From assembly GCA_973895155.1 (NCBI GenBank), contig OZ316898.1:10230001-10294000 (forward strand): DNA of 64,000 bases. Reading direction: 5' to 3'. The stretch is from Marsupella aquatica (Eukaryota; Marchantiophyta). The position numbers and the translations under genes are program-made. Below the pieces are notes generated by a model that was not told the origin of the DNA, did not search any database, and saw only the letters and a list, made by a program, of their open reading frames with translations. Of the stretch, positions 22,960 through 36,300 are shown in pieces. Every line of letters starts with the position of its first letter. The first letter of the stretch is position 1.

Positions 22960-24660
22960 TATCTCTTCATCCAGAATCCACTCCCATCTCTACTCAAAAA
23001 ATTGTTCCCAAAAGATTCCCATTCCTGTCCCTACTCCCGGCCCTACTCACCATTACTCTAGAGACTAAGTCATAAGAGCCTGAAAAGCCCGATGTTAATA
23101 TAAATGATGATAAAAGTGATCATGTATGATCATCATTTTGACATACATAATATCCCATGGTTTCTTTCTATCCCCATAAATTTTGGTGGGGCCTAAGAGT
23201 CATGGTCTTGAGGGTTCACTCAATAAGCCTAGCCACCAACTCCACACTAGCTTCTCATTGTTATATACATGAGGGATTGTGGCACAAACTGCAATTGTTA
23301 CATGCATGATGGAATGGGTCATGAACGTAGATTCAGATTATACTTTAGACCAGATGCCCATCTCTACTCACAAGTATAAATTTAATTAAACTATTCCCTA
23401 AACAATTATGCCTTTTGTTTCACTCTGGCTGGAGACTGTCTGATTGGGAGTTTGATGGACTGGGTCATGAACGTAGATTTAGATGGCTGATAATAGTGTA
23501 GACCTAATGCCCATCTCTCCTCTCAAGTAGAGTTTAGAATTTGTAAAAAAATTGCTACCAAACCAGACTAAGTCATACTAGCTTGAGTGCTCATTCAATC
23601 CTTTGAGTGTTAGTAGAATTGATGACAAAAATGATCATGCATGATCATCATTCTGACTTACGGAATTTCCTATCATTTTTTTAATCCACATAAATTTTGG
23701 TCTGGCTCTAGAATTAAGGTCTGAAGGCTTCACTCTAGAAGCCTAGACCCTAACCCTAGCTTCTCATTGCGAATAGTTATATAAGTGATGGACTAGGTCA
23801 TGAACATAGATTACATTGCTAATTATAGTGGAGAGATGTCGATAGACAGAGATACTTAGGTAGATTATTGTGTGGGCTTTCATTAATTAACGAGCAACCA
23901 TGCATATGGCTGATGGTTTGTACCTTGTTTGGGAGCCTACTCGGGTTACTCTGCTTATTTGGAGATTTGTTTCAATTGTTTTAGGCAAGGTGCCTCTTTG
24001 GTATCATTGGACTCTGAAAATGTATTTTAGGGTTTGACCCCTAACTTATAAGTGATTTCTTTTGTTGCAAAACCCTTTCTTTCTTTCTTTAAATTTTGCC
24101 ATTTTTTAAACTGAAAACCCCAAAAAATTTATAGAAAGTAATTTTTACAATTAAATAGACCTATGTGTTCTTTAAAGCTGACCAGTCAATAAAACATGCC
24201 CTATTTTGTCTTCTACAAAATCTTGGAAGTCTTCTGCCACACCCATTTAAATGGGCCTATATTTCGTCGCACATGATGTGTCATTTCCGTGGGACTGACC
24301 CCCCCCCTGGAGGTATTACCGAGGTATATACCCCCCTCCTAAACCACCACTGCCCATATTTTAAGAGGGAAGTGTCCAAGAACTTCTCACTTTTCCATAA
24401 TTATGCCATTGATTCACTTCTTTTCCCTAGGTCCCAGTCCTCTCCACAATTCAGGAAAAATTGATTGTTTCTAATGAAATTTGGATCCTATGGTTAACCT
24501 GTAACTCTTGAAGGGGCAGCTGTGGTTTAATGATTTTGATTTTCTCTTTTTAGACCCTCTTCTTAGGTGTATATTTATTCTTCAATCTTCTCTGTCCTCT
24601 GCTAGAGTGCATATAATTTTATCCTTATATTCAAGTTATATTAAATTGACATTTCAGATA
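22960..24660 (+). repeat. Dispersed repeat C, copy 1
   Basis: This region shares long stretches with 50340-50640, 56180-56900 and 63480-64000. Landmarks are GGGTCATGAACGTAGATT, GACTAAGTCATACGAG, AATTTTGGTGGGGCC, GAAATTTGGATCCTATGG and a closing TTATATTCAAGTTATATTA. Inside it are near-copies of a 16-bp palindrome (see 23632-23647). No intact coding frame was found. The copies look like decayed parts of one large transposon family. Confidence 0.75.
23632..23647. repeat. Perfect 16-bp palindrome TGATCATGCATGATCA
   Basis: The perfect palindrome TGATCATGCATGATCA recurs with one change at 23118-23133 and, ending TTA instead of TCA, at 56219-56234 and 56315-56330. It always lies in the same context inside repeat C. 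Confidence 0.8.
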
Positions 24661-25759
24661 GGAGGGATACCTAAACCCTGAGCTATTTTCCCAAGATTGT
24701 GCGAAGACAGTACAAAGGAGTGTGAGAAGCAAACGCTTCAAGATAACACCAACCCCTGCCCTACTAGCTACAACTCACAGTTTTGTTTTCTAAGTTTTTG
24801 TGTTTGAATGACCTAAGTATCCAACAGCCTCAGCCCCCCCAAAGGATGGTGAGAGCCTGGGCCCGCTATAGAGCTACAGACACCTGATGCCGAAAGAAGC
24901 TAGTAAGGATTGAAATAGGCGGTAGGGTTTCCGCTCAGCACAAAAGACTGCACAGTTATGGGGGAAACGGTCAAAAATGGGGTGGAGGGACCCAAAGACC
25001 TCCAAAGAAAGCGGGTAGAAAAGATCCCCCGGTCGAGTACTCAGCCGCATGCGTGTCCCTTGGGGGTTTCACTTTCACAAAAATGACACATCACATGCAA
25101 CAAAGTATATGATCATTTTAATATTGCTTCAATGGGAAGACTAATTTATTTTTTGAGAAGAATAATATGGTCTTTTAAATCCAATTTTGAGACTTATAAG
25201 AACATTATATAGGGTACTTATAACCAAAATTTGGAATATTTCAAGAATATTCCAACTTTATAGGGGTAAATTTTTTTTCTCACATTTTAGGGGGACCGAG
25301 GCCTAAAAACGTAGCAGGTGATGGGGAGGCATCCATAGAGTGAAACCCCTCCTTTAGCTGCACTGCCTTGGCTGCAGCATGGCCCTGGACATGGGCAGCA
25401 ACCGAAACATGAGTCCCACCTGTAGGATTGGCAATGACCACGTCGCCAAAGGCCCAGACGCCTGCCCGAGAAAGGACCAGGTCAACTCGCTAACGATGAG
25501 TAACACCATCCCCAGGAGGAAGCACACAGAGCTGCTCCATCATGACATGGTAACCAAAGTCATCATGAGTAGGCTTTGCTTTAATTATCTGCAAATGGTT
25601 GTTGTTCTTGGATGATGGATAGAGACATACTGCCCCTCATACTGCTATCCTTTAAGTCAACTTAATTTAAAAAATAGCAATTGCTCTAGGTCTTATAATT
25701 TTGCCTTGACACAAAAAGACCTTGCCTTGGTAACACTTGCTCTGTCAAAGGTTTCTCCG
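24661..25759. other. No supported gene
   Basis: A locally GC-richer patch at about 24830-25080 differs from its AT-rich neighbours but matches no rRNA, tRNA or organelle gene that I recognise. A 78-codon plus-strand frame at 25379-25615 has no recognisable domain. Confidence 0.35.
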
Positions 25760-26970
25760 GAAACATACTTGATGGGGCCCCTCTAGCTAAAGATATTCCT
25801 GACGAGCCCCTAACTTTTGAAATATACTTAAAGGGGCCCCTTGTCCCTGTAACCCTTTCTTAGTACCTGTCATATTATTTTTCTATTTTTCAATTGTAAT
25901 ATATTGTACAACTATCTAAGTCAGTCCACCAGATGTACTGTCTAGAAACAATTCAGTGTACTTTTGTTTGAAAATAAGTATATAACTTATGTATGAAATA
26001 TTTAGCTTTTCTTACTCCCAAATGTTTTTCATTCATGTTTTGAAATACTTCTGCAAGGGAAGTAGTACTTTAAATAAGGTACTTAATTTTTGCTCTCTTT
26101 AGTTATTTTCTCTCAAGTTTTTGGAGTTACTCGTACACCTGACAGTATTTCTCCAAAGCATAGTCTTACCTGAACTTTAGGAAGGTGAGCCAATCATTTT
26201 GAGTGCTATCCGGGTGCTTTTTTAAAAAGTTGTTTTTTGCAAATAAATCATGCATGTGGGACTTAAATAATTCTTTGATACTATTTTTCCAAAGTCATTT
26301 TTGGAAATATTCACCTTAGACTTGAGCATTTCCTTAGTGTCATTTTTGTGATATTTTAGATGTGAGCACCTAGGTAGAGTATTTCAGGCCAATTTACGCA
26401 ATAGTCACCATTGTCATGTCCAGAGTCCCTTTTGCAATCTGATTGGTCCTCACAAGCCTCAAGGTGGTCTGCCTTAACCCTGCTGCAAGACCTTCGGACA
26501 GTGGCTCCAAAATGACAAACATGAACATGAAACATGTATTTTGTTTTCAGCCGCTCCCATGTAGGACATTCCAAGAATGAAGGCAAGGATTGAACCCCGG
26601 ATTGAACTCATCAAAACTTGTTAAACATTTGTCCAAGTCTAATCTTTTAGTAATCGTTAGGGAACAAGTAAAGAGAATAAGAACTCCGTACTGTCTTTAC
26701 TTTTTGTGTAGGAGTTATTCAAAATAAATGTGAGAGTGACAGGGGCTAAATACTTTATAAATAAATTATATAAATATTTTAAACAAGAGTACACTAAAAA
26801 TTGCTTCTAGACAGTATATCTAATGGACTAACATAGACAATTGTATAATCATGTTACAGTTAACAAATATATAAAATAATATGGCAGGTTTTGAGAAAGG
26901 GTTACAAAAGTTAGGGGCTAGTCAGGAATATCTTTCGCTAGAGGGGCCCATAAAGTATTTTGCTGAAGGT
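25760..26970. mobile_element. Fold-back element with ~230-250 bp inverted arms
   Basis: The arm at about 25760-26006 is the diverged reverse complement of about 26744-26970. Shared landmarks are GGGCCCCTCTAGC, AAAGATATTCCTGAC, AGCCCCTAACTTTTG and GTACTGTCTAGAA versus the matching reverse strand. The left arm has about 25 extra bases, including a second GGGGCCCC. The spacer (about 740 bp) has no transposase. Precise ends and target duplication were not identified. Confidence 0.7.
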
Positions 26971-27370
26971 TTCTCAATAGGAGATGCTTACATGAATTTT
27001 TTTATGTGGTTTTCTACTTTGTACTTTGTAATACAAGTTGAAATGATCCACACTCCCATACCGCGCTGAGTCTGATTGAATGACATACTAACGACGTCCC
27101 GTAGAAGGGTTACCGGGTCCTCCGTTAGCTTATTTTTTTGCACGGTGAGGGATGGTCGTGGGGAGTTTTAGAGTCACGTACAAAGGGGACTCGGAATGAA
27201 GTCACTTGAGAGTGGTGCTGTAGAAGGCGATGAGGGGATGCGATTCTAGACTCTAGAAGACAATGATGTGTTGCCTTCTGACAATGGTGAACGCGTTGAG
27301 GAAGTACCGTTCAAGGAGTGTATCCTGCGGAATGGAGATATTTTCAGGAGGAAAGAGTGTATCCAGCGAA
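26971..27370 (+). other. Upstream region of the receptor kinase gene
   Basis: No separate gene was found. It leads into the receptor kinase first exon. An upstream in-frame ATG at 27263 could extend the protein, but that would bury the signal peptide. Confidence 0.35.
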
Positions 27371-27395
27371 ATGGAGATCTTTTCAGGAGGAAAAA
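27318..27395 (+). repeat. 39-bp tandem duplication spanning the start codon
   Basis: A 39-bp unit (about 27318-27356 and 27357-27395) is repeated with a few changes. Because 39 is divisible by three, it gives two in-frame copies of MEIFSGGK with ATGs at 27332 and 27371. Confidence 0.85.
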
Positions 27396-30300
27396 GACTG
27401 GTTTCGCTTCGGGTTCTGGTCGTCACTTGCCTGGCGTGCGTTTCTACTGTCAGAACTCAACAGTCACCACAGCGTAAGTCTTTCTAATTTCTTAGTGCTG
27501 CTTCGCATTCAACTAACGGGATAGTTGAACGGAGGTGACGAAAGGGCAGATGAAAAATTCAACACTTCTATTGTAGTACTCATCGGACAAAAACAATGTT
27601 AACTAACGTACTGTACTTAGGTTCCTAACCACATAACGCAGAGCTGTGTGTTTCTTATGACGTGCTAAACGCAATTCCCATGTTTTAAGAGACTGAGGCT
27701 TGTCTCAAGGTATCCTACTGGAAAGCCAATAACAATCGTCCAACACTTAGAAACATGCGTGATACGAGCATAATCAAAATTGCTCCGAAAACTTAGATTC
27801 TGATTGCAGGTTGAACTGGACAATGTGAGGTTTCATCACCAGGTTGGTTATTCACCATTTGATTGCCCATTTGGCAAATGCGGCAGTCAGAGATATAACA
27901 GCGGGAAAACGATTAATCATACTGATAGCTAAACCAGGTTGACTTCACAAAATTCTATTTGTATAGGAATGTACAAATATATACGAAGCCGCTTACAGTC
28001 AGCAGTTTGACTTCAGCTTCGATTATTACAACAGTTTGGGGTACTTGGTTCTAACGTACATATGATTACGGTCAGATATTCATGTACTAGACATTCTCCT
28101 CTTTCGCAGGGTTTCTTAGCATTGACTGCGGGAGCGATGTAAGCTACTATGACAACAATACTGGAATCTATTGGGAGGCGGATGCTAAATATATTTCGAC
28201 AGGAAAGAACCAACAGATTGCCGTTGCAAGTACCGAGATCAACGAAAGGCAATCGCGGACCGCCAGAGTATTTGACGCGTCGTCACATACTAGAAACTGC
28301 TACGTGCTGCCTGTAGTTTCTGGGGAAACGTATCTCTTACGAGCAACTTTCTTCGCTGGGAACGTGACAGACCATAGCCAGACCGTCGCTTTCGTCATGT
28401 GGATGGACAACAACTGGGCAAATCAATACGTATGGTACCCTGCAGGTGACTTGCTGACTTTCAAGTAATTAGAGACTACGCTCTTGGGAATGCTCTGTAA
28501 ACACTAACACCTTATGCAGGTACGATAAGGCTTGGATTTCAAGCATGTCCGATAATTTCTATCGTTGTCTAGCTCAAATTAAACGGTCCAGCTCAAAATG
28601 CCAAATCTGATATATGACAAATTCAGTCTAGTCGATTCAGCTCTAGGAGACGAGCTAGCATAAGTGAGACAGTTTGATGGTAGGGAGGGGATGGTAGGGA
28701 GGGGATCGAAGTCATAAAAAGTTGGCATAATTTGTATCGCAAAGTTCTGGATTTCAGCTGCTTGGATTCTCCACTTCATTCATGTAGAAACCCATTGATT
28801 AAGTTAATAAGGGGTTCGAACAACGCCAAAAGTCTGGATTACTTACCGATGTGACTAAAACCGCAAGTTAATACTCGTGTGCTGGAGATGTGGCTTGGAA
28901 GTTTGGATTGACAGCAGTGCTGTGCAGGTTCAAGTTTTTACAAATCATCTTATGATGAGTTTATCTATTCCCCTTCGAGAAGCAACTTAAACTTGTGCAT
29001 CGTTTTGGACCCTGCTGGATTGATTACTTTCATATCTGCGTTGGAGCTTAGGCAGCTGGCAAGGGGTATGTACGCTTCTATTTTAGCGCCAACAGCCGTT
29101 CTACAACTGGCGAACAGATCTAATTTCGGACCAAACGAAACTAGCACCGTCAAAATTTGGAGGTATGTAAACCTGAAATGCCTTTATTGATGATATTCTG
29201 TCACCTTGTTCGAGAAGTTGTGGAGTCAAGAGTAGTATCCATTGACGTACTCATGTCACGCAATATGACCACTAACGGGACTGGCATATATCCATATAAG
29301 GTGACAAATCACACAAATCACTGGGCAACACCTTTCGATTCTCACATAACGTTTGCCCATCACTGGGTGATTGATCTACTTACATACTCAACCATAATAC
29401 GAACCTACAGGCTTCTTGTTGAGTTCAAGCGAGCCGTTTAGTTCGTTCGAGACCTTCATCTCTTCTGTTTTCATTTCCCTTTGATCTTCATGTATGGCAT
29501 GCCAAACAACATCCTGCAAGACTGCAATTATCTTGCAGAGACCTTATTTAAAAGGCCGGTACACACCTCAAATGAGATAAAAATGCCATTTACATGCCAC
29601 AAGAGGCGAGCCTTCGCTGCTACTGTGGGCGGATGATTACGTGCAGGCCCTTTTCCACATACAAGTGTTACGATGTAATAAAATATTTCGCCTACAATGC
29701 CTCCAGACACCTATCCTTAACTTTTGCAGATTCCGCATCTAGGAGCAGGTCTATCGTCATTTGGTCTAAGATATTACCAATAGCTGGATTTGCAGTAATT
29801 GTTAAGAAGGTTTTCAGTACGTCTGTTGAATGTTACTCCTCGCTCTACAGTTGCTTACGTCTTTACATCAGATGATTCTTATCACAGGTACCCTGATGAT
29901 GCTTACGACAGGATCTGGACATTGCCGAGTTTACCCAGCAATACCTTCACATCACTACGTAACAGCAGTATTTCCCTCTCATCCAATTCTATCGCTCATG
30001 ACCCAGATCAGGCGCCATTATCGGTGATGGAGGATGCTTGGGTTGTAGACGGGTCCAGCCCTATTGTATATACGTTTGATTCTTTCGGCCAGTCACCTGT
30101 TGGTATTTACACTGCGGCGTATTTCGAGGAGCTCGACGGCAATGCTTTTGGCAACAATGTCCGCGGAATGAATTACTATTTGAATGATAGTCTCGTTCAG
30201 TCGTTCAATGTCACCAATGAACCGTTGGAGATTCATCTCCATTCTCATAGCTTGGCCAATTCGCTGAACATCTCTTTTACAAAAGCTGCGTGGTCGAGCT

Positions 30301-33300
30301 TCTCACCCATCTTGAATGCCTTCGAGCTGTATACAACGTGGACCTTCAACACATCGACGACTGCTGCCGAAGACGGTGAGAGTATCTGGACATTATTAGT
30401 CTCTATTAGTTCACCCGCATCAGTGTTGTTGTTTGTGACTGCACAGAAGGCTGCATCTCGTTTTCTTAGATAGACATCAATTGTTAAAGCAACGGTACGT
30501 AGCTTCGTCAGGGACCTCAAATGGCTGCGGATCTCACTTGTATGTTTTTTATACTGGCAGTGAGCGCTATCGAAGCTCTGAAAGACCACTTCAACTTGAC
30601 GGACTGGACTGGCGATCCATGTCTCCCCGCATCAACATTTGATTGGTTGGATTGCAATGATGATTCTTCTTCAACCAAGCGCGTAACCAAGCTGTGAGTT
30701 TCTCGTTTCATTATACAACACTAGGAAATGTAGGCGAGCGACGACTTACTCTCAACCACTCGATATCTATCTATCTACAATTATAATATGTGATACCACC
30801 ATTTTTTGGTCCTTAGTCCTGTTAGGAAATGTGCTCTGGGCGGGACCCTTTTTGGTCCTTAGCCGTGTTAGGAAATGTGCTCTGAGCGAGGGGAATGATC
30901 GATAGTCATTAGATCTGTTCAATGTTTTTCCTTATATTCCGTGCCCCTACCTCTCTCCCTCGCACGCACACACGTCCTGTTAGGAAATGTGCTGTGGGCG
31001 GGAATGATCCACAACCATTAGATGTTTTCAATGTTTTTCCTTACCGTTCGATCTAAAAAAGGATGCCCCTGTCTCCCTCCCCGCACACACCGCCTCTGTC
31101 GGTCGTCAGGAGGCTCTCCTGCCTTCCTGACGAGCGCCTCCTGCCATCCCAGGGCCAAAGTCCTCCCATGGCACCATACAAAGTATGTTGCAGGTTTATC
31201 TGCATTTCTCATAAAGGTAAGAATAAGTTCATGGAATGCAAAGTACAAGAAAGTGCAATATATTAAAGTATATCGGTACTAGCGGTACACTGTACAAACT
31301 GTATAAGGTACACCTTATGCTATACAATAATAATTACCTTACTGCAATCCGACTTCTTTCTATTAAAAAACAGTTGCCATAAAAATGAATCTGATTTCTA
31401 ATATTCTTGGGGTGAGCCAAACTAAGCCAGAAAAAATTGAATAGAGTTAGAGTGAAAAGACTCAAACGTCAACGTTTTTAGCTATCTTTATTCTTTCTTG
31501 ATTTAGATAGGATATGTTTTTGCACAGAAAACTAAATATTTGTTTTTACGTAATCTAGGAGGGAGTGCCGTAGTCTCCTCTTTTTGTCATATGTGCTCTC
31601 TTTTATCATATGTGTTAATTGAATGTAAAGTCAAGAATTCCTTTGATTATTCTTTTTTCTTTTGTCATTTAACGCAGTCATTAGGCTTTCATTCCTTCAC
31701 TATTCACTTTTTAAAGATTCCTTCCTCGTCAGCTTAAAAAGTAGTCACGATTTCCCTCATTGCCCTCTTGTTTGCTTAGTGCTCACTCTTTTATGAATCA
31801 CATTTCTCTACATTTCAACCGTTTCATTTTGCAAACAGGTATGCTATCAAAATTTAGTATTCAATTTGTCATTCAACATGTAATGAAGCTACACTTGTGC
31901 ACTAGTGCAAGTGATTCGGGTACTTTATTGCTGTCATATTGAATTCCCGATTGAATTGATGAAACAGCCGAGAGAGTTCATTCATGGAGTGAAAGTCAGG
32001 TCTAGAAATGCAAGTCAACTCAGATATTTTACAGCTGTCACAAAAACACTGTGAAACAGCCGAGAGAAAAATTATAGATATAAGTGATAGATGTCCAAAA
32101 TCTGCTAAACTCCAAAATATGCTACGGAAAAAACCTCCACACAACACAAAGAGTGTTATGTATTGAGAAAGCGCACAAACCAGAGAAGCCACCAAAATAT
32201 ATTGCTCCTAGAAAATAAATAATCGTCAGTTACGTGCATTGAGGAGATGCACAAAACCAAAATACAATTGCAACCATTATAATTATATGAAAAACTGTCA
32301 CCATATGTCTAAAAGGATGCCACTCTTCAAATCTACCCCACCTAAATAATATACATTCTATCAAGCCTAGATTGAGCAAGCCTTCCTGCTAGTGGGTAGT
32401 ATATGGAAACTGTTAGGTTATGCCTCTAGTGTAACTTTAATTACTTCCATAGTACTAGTTAGGTTTTAGCACACTAGGATAACACTTGTTTGAATTCCAG
32501 GTTCCATAGACTATGGGAGTGGATATAAGTTGTACCCGAGGGGAACACAAGCTTGACATACTCACACTTACAGGTTGGAGAAAGAATGAGGAGGTGAGAG
32601 GGTTAGCTATGACACGTTTAATATATGGTTTCTCATTATTGGATTTCTCTCAGAGAGGAGTGGATGTAACCCAAAGTGGATGTAACCCAAAGTGGATGTA
32701 ACCCGAACAGAGTGAATCACAGTGAATCACGTACTTTCAGTGTAATTTATGGATGCTTGTTCCGATGTGTTGACACTGAACTCTTTTTGTCTAGATTTAT
32801 CACACAGAAACCCTGATACGTAAACCTCTTTAAACCTTAGATGTCATATTTTATGCGCAAAGGGACTCCTCAACTAAAACTTGAGTGCATTAATGGGTTC
32901 TTCATTTGATAAACCAACATTCCATGAGATATCTTGGGCTAGGGGTTTACACAAAACATGTACTGATATTTACATCGAAGAGTAGCTCCCTACGTCCAAA
33001 TTAAGCTGAAAATGCACGAACCACTTTCTCAATAGCTTCTCGGATGTCCAAGTATGTGTCTCCCGTGTAATCAGGGTGAAAACCTCCCTGCAGAACACAT
33101 GGAAGAAGATTGGCATTGTTGACGCTACACAGACCTTCCTTGTCAGGACGATGAGAACTTTCCAGCTCCACGGAGTGCTGAGAAAGATGATGGTATGGAA
33201 AGATCCTTCGAGTAACTTTACCGCACAAATTAAACTGACCTTCAATCCAGTGATGATTACTGAATATAAAAAAGAGTTGGAGTGAATGTTAGACATCATG

Positions 33301-36300
33301 AGCATGAATCAATGAGGTCACACCTGCATGTAGACCTCTATAGCTCCACTTTCCCATGCCTTAATCGCTCTGCGATCGAGAAATCTCCTCTAAAGATAGC
33401 CTGGGTGGTAGGGGTTACCGAGAACCACGACCAGTGGTAGGCAACAAAAGATTCATGATCTCCGACTTTGTTCAAGTAGGCTAGTACGATCTTTTAGCAT
33501 ATTTGATATGGTATCTTTCGTGCCTCGGACCATCATACTGCAAAGCGCATTGGTCGTTCCATTCAAGTTCCCATCTCTAGTATATTAATTATATATATAT
33601 TTAGTATATATATTATTTGTGCACCATGAAGTTCATTGGAGTTCTGAGAGCAAGAAACTGTCTTCTTACCGAAGAGAGTACATGACTGCCTGCAGGAATC
33701 TGGCAAATCGAGGGTTCGCGGGAACATTCCATTGGAAACCTCAAATCTGACAGCAATGACTGACTTGTAAGTTTTGCTCCATATATGCTAATATTTCAAG
33801 CAGATTTTGCTCGTGCTAAGGTATCTGATCGACTGGTCGAGTGACCAGATTGGAATTTTGTCTACGCGAAAGGAAAGGTGGACGGGAGTACGTCCTCTAC
33901 TTAGCTCATCCATCCAGAAAAAGAAATCTCAACGCCTTGAAATTTCTCTCGATAGTTAGAATTCTCCAACCTAGGGACCGAAGTACGTACGTTAGACGGA
34001 TCTACATGCATACAAAGTCTTCAAGCACACAAAGCGAAGAATTCAAATTATTTCGCAAATCAATAACCCTGGAGGTAATGTGTAGGAGTAAATTGAGAAA
34101 TGGCATTTTCATTCATATACAGAGCTCAAATACATATCTATCTAGCTGACTATATATTTACTAGTTAACCCTTCAATGTTTTTTTCTTCTCTGTCAGACA
34201 GTTCATATAATTTATGGAACTAGAATTGTCGGTTGCTAAGGTAACTCGTTAAACGCCAGTCATTCGAGCTCGAGATTGTATTGAATTCTGACTCTTGCCT
34301 CTTAGCTACGTTTTGATACTACATGGTAGTCCACAAGCTATCCGACGAGATCCTGGCCTAATGATGGGCTCCTTTAGTTATGGCTCTTAGTTGGTATTTT
34401 CCTCAGGTTACTCAACAACAACAGCTTCAATGGCTCGATTCCAGACTTTAGTGCTCTTGCTCATCTTCAAAATTTGTAAGTATTTGGCAGTGTTTTCCAC
34501 TGCACCTGTTTAATTTGCTCTCTGACTGTCGGAAACCTGGTAGAATCTGACGGTTCGTGGTCCAATTTTAATTCAGCCTAAAAGCAGGTACTTAAGTAAT
34601 TAAGCATATGGTTGAGCATATAAGCAATCGAGCCTTCGTCGGTCGAACACCCGGCATGAGCCAGTTAAAATATGTATTTTGTTGGAGTTTACGGCTTCGG
34701 ATTTCCAAATTTCCCAATTTCCCTTCGTAGCCGTTGTCCTTATCTAAAGCAATTGTATGTCAGTGAGGCCCGATCCAAGAGGTCTTCTTACTAGAACCTT
34801 GCATGATGCAATTAAGGTACGTGTGTAAAGTTCGAGCTAATCATGAGCTGCCAGGAAAATGACTCTATGTCGAGCTTTGTTGTATGAAGTTTATCTGTCC
34901 AATGAGCTTTACTTCAGCTCAATTTATTGACACCAGATCGTGAAACTGTGCTGAAATGATGAGATCAAACTAACTAGGTGTTCTTCTGGTTCAACGCCTC
35001 CGACAAAGCTACATCACGTGGTTCTCTGACGTGGTTTTGGATTTAATCCTCTGACTGCGCTGTTATTTATTTTGGTTTGTATATAGACGCTTGGAGAACA
35101 ACAATCTCAGTGGACCGGTGCCCTCGTATTTATTAACCAAGCCGGGATTGGACTTCTCGTAAGTACATACTTCTAGTATATGATTCATGTAGTTACGCAA
35201 AATTTAAGCTTGATATTTTGAACGTAGCATCCTAATAGAACTAGGGTCATGTCAATGTGTTCGTAGCATGCTCTCGTATCCTAGTTTCAGGCCTAATTTA
35301 AATAAGAATGTAATATTCCAAGCGGTTTGCAACTATCTATTAATGTTTTGACTAGTGCAGAGTCCATCCAGTGCCGAATAGCGTTTTAATTAAGTAGTTG
35401 TCCGATAACATACTCAAGCTCGTGCTTGTTAACTTAGCTTACAATTACTAGCTTCCTGAATCGTTGAGTTCATACAGATATGCGGGCAATCCTGGACTGT
35501 TTATCCCGAGGAATATCTCGGCGGCCTCGAGTAAAACCAAAGCTAGCGTTGGAGCTGTTGTGGGAGGTATCCTTGGCGGCCTAGCTGCAGTAGCAATAGT
35601 CTCAACGATCATATTATATATGTTCTTCACAAGGAAGAGACGTGCTGATGCTAAGATTTTGAAAGTCATAGAACAAGCAGGTCAGTTCCCGAGACTTGCT
35701 ATAAGTAATGATGTTACATTGTTCATGAGATCTGGAAATGGAGCGCATAGTTACCTGCCAGTAACGTTGAATTGATAATTGGCACATCTGCATGCTCTGC
35801 TCCTACATCCACTTGTTTTCAGCTCCAGTGGTTTCAGGTGATCTCTACAGATGCTAGCACTGAGTATTGTCCAGCTACCTATATATCGTTGCTCCATTTG
35901 TCAAGTGTTTTCAGCATCGCATTACCTTAATTTCATATTAGTGTTCCGAATGTTGGATTCGGAAAATTACCTGACTTAGTAGAAGTACAATGCCGTCACG
36001 GATCCGAGAATGCGTGTATGATGGTGCATATGATAAACAGTTCAAGCTCCTGCTCTGAATATTAAAGTTTTTTTTGGCACTGGCATATATACTGTGCAGA
36101 AAATCCGTATCAACTCGAATTCACCAAACTTAGAAAGACTTTAGCAGGATCCTTAACCTCGCTAACCTTGCAAGAGGTAAGCAATGTGACAAAGAAGTTT
36201 TCTAAGAAACTTGGCGAGGGATCATTCGGGCCGGTATATTACGGAAGGCTTCCAGATGGAACCGAAGTGGCTGTGAAAGTAAAGTCTGCGGATTCTCGCC

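Noticed and set aside
24830-25080. Possible organelle-derived insertion
   Set aside because: Composition differs from the flanks, but I recognise no chloroplast or mitochondrial gene in it.
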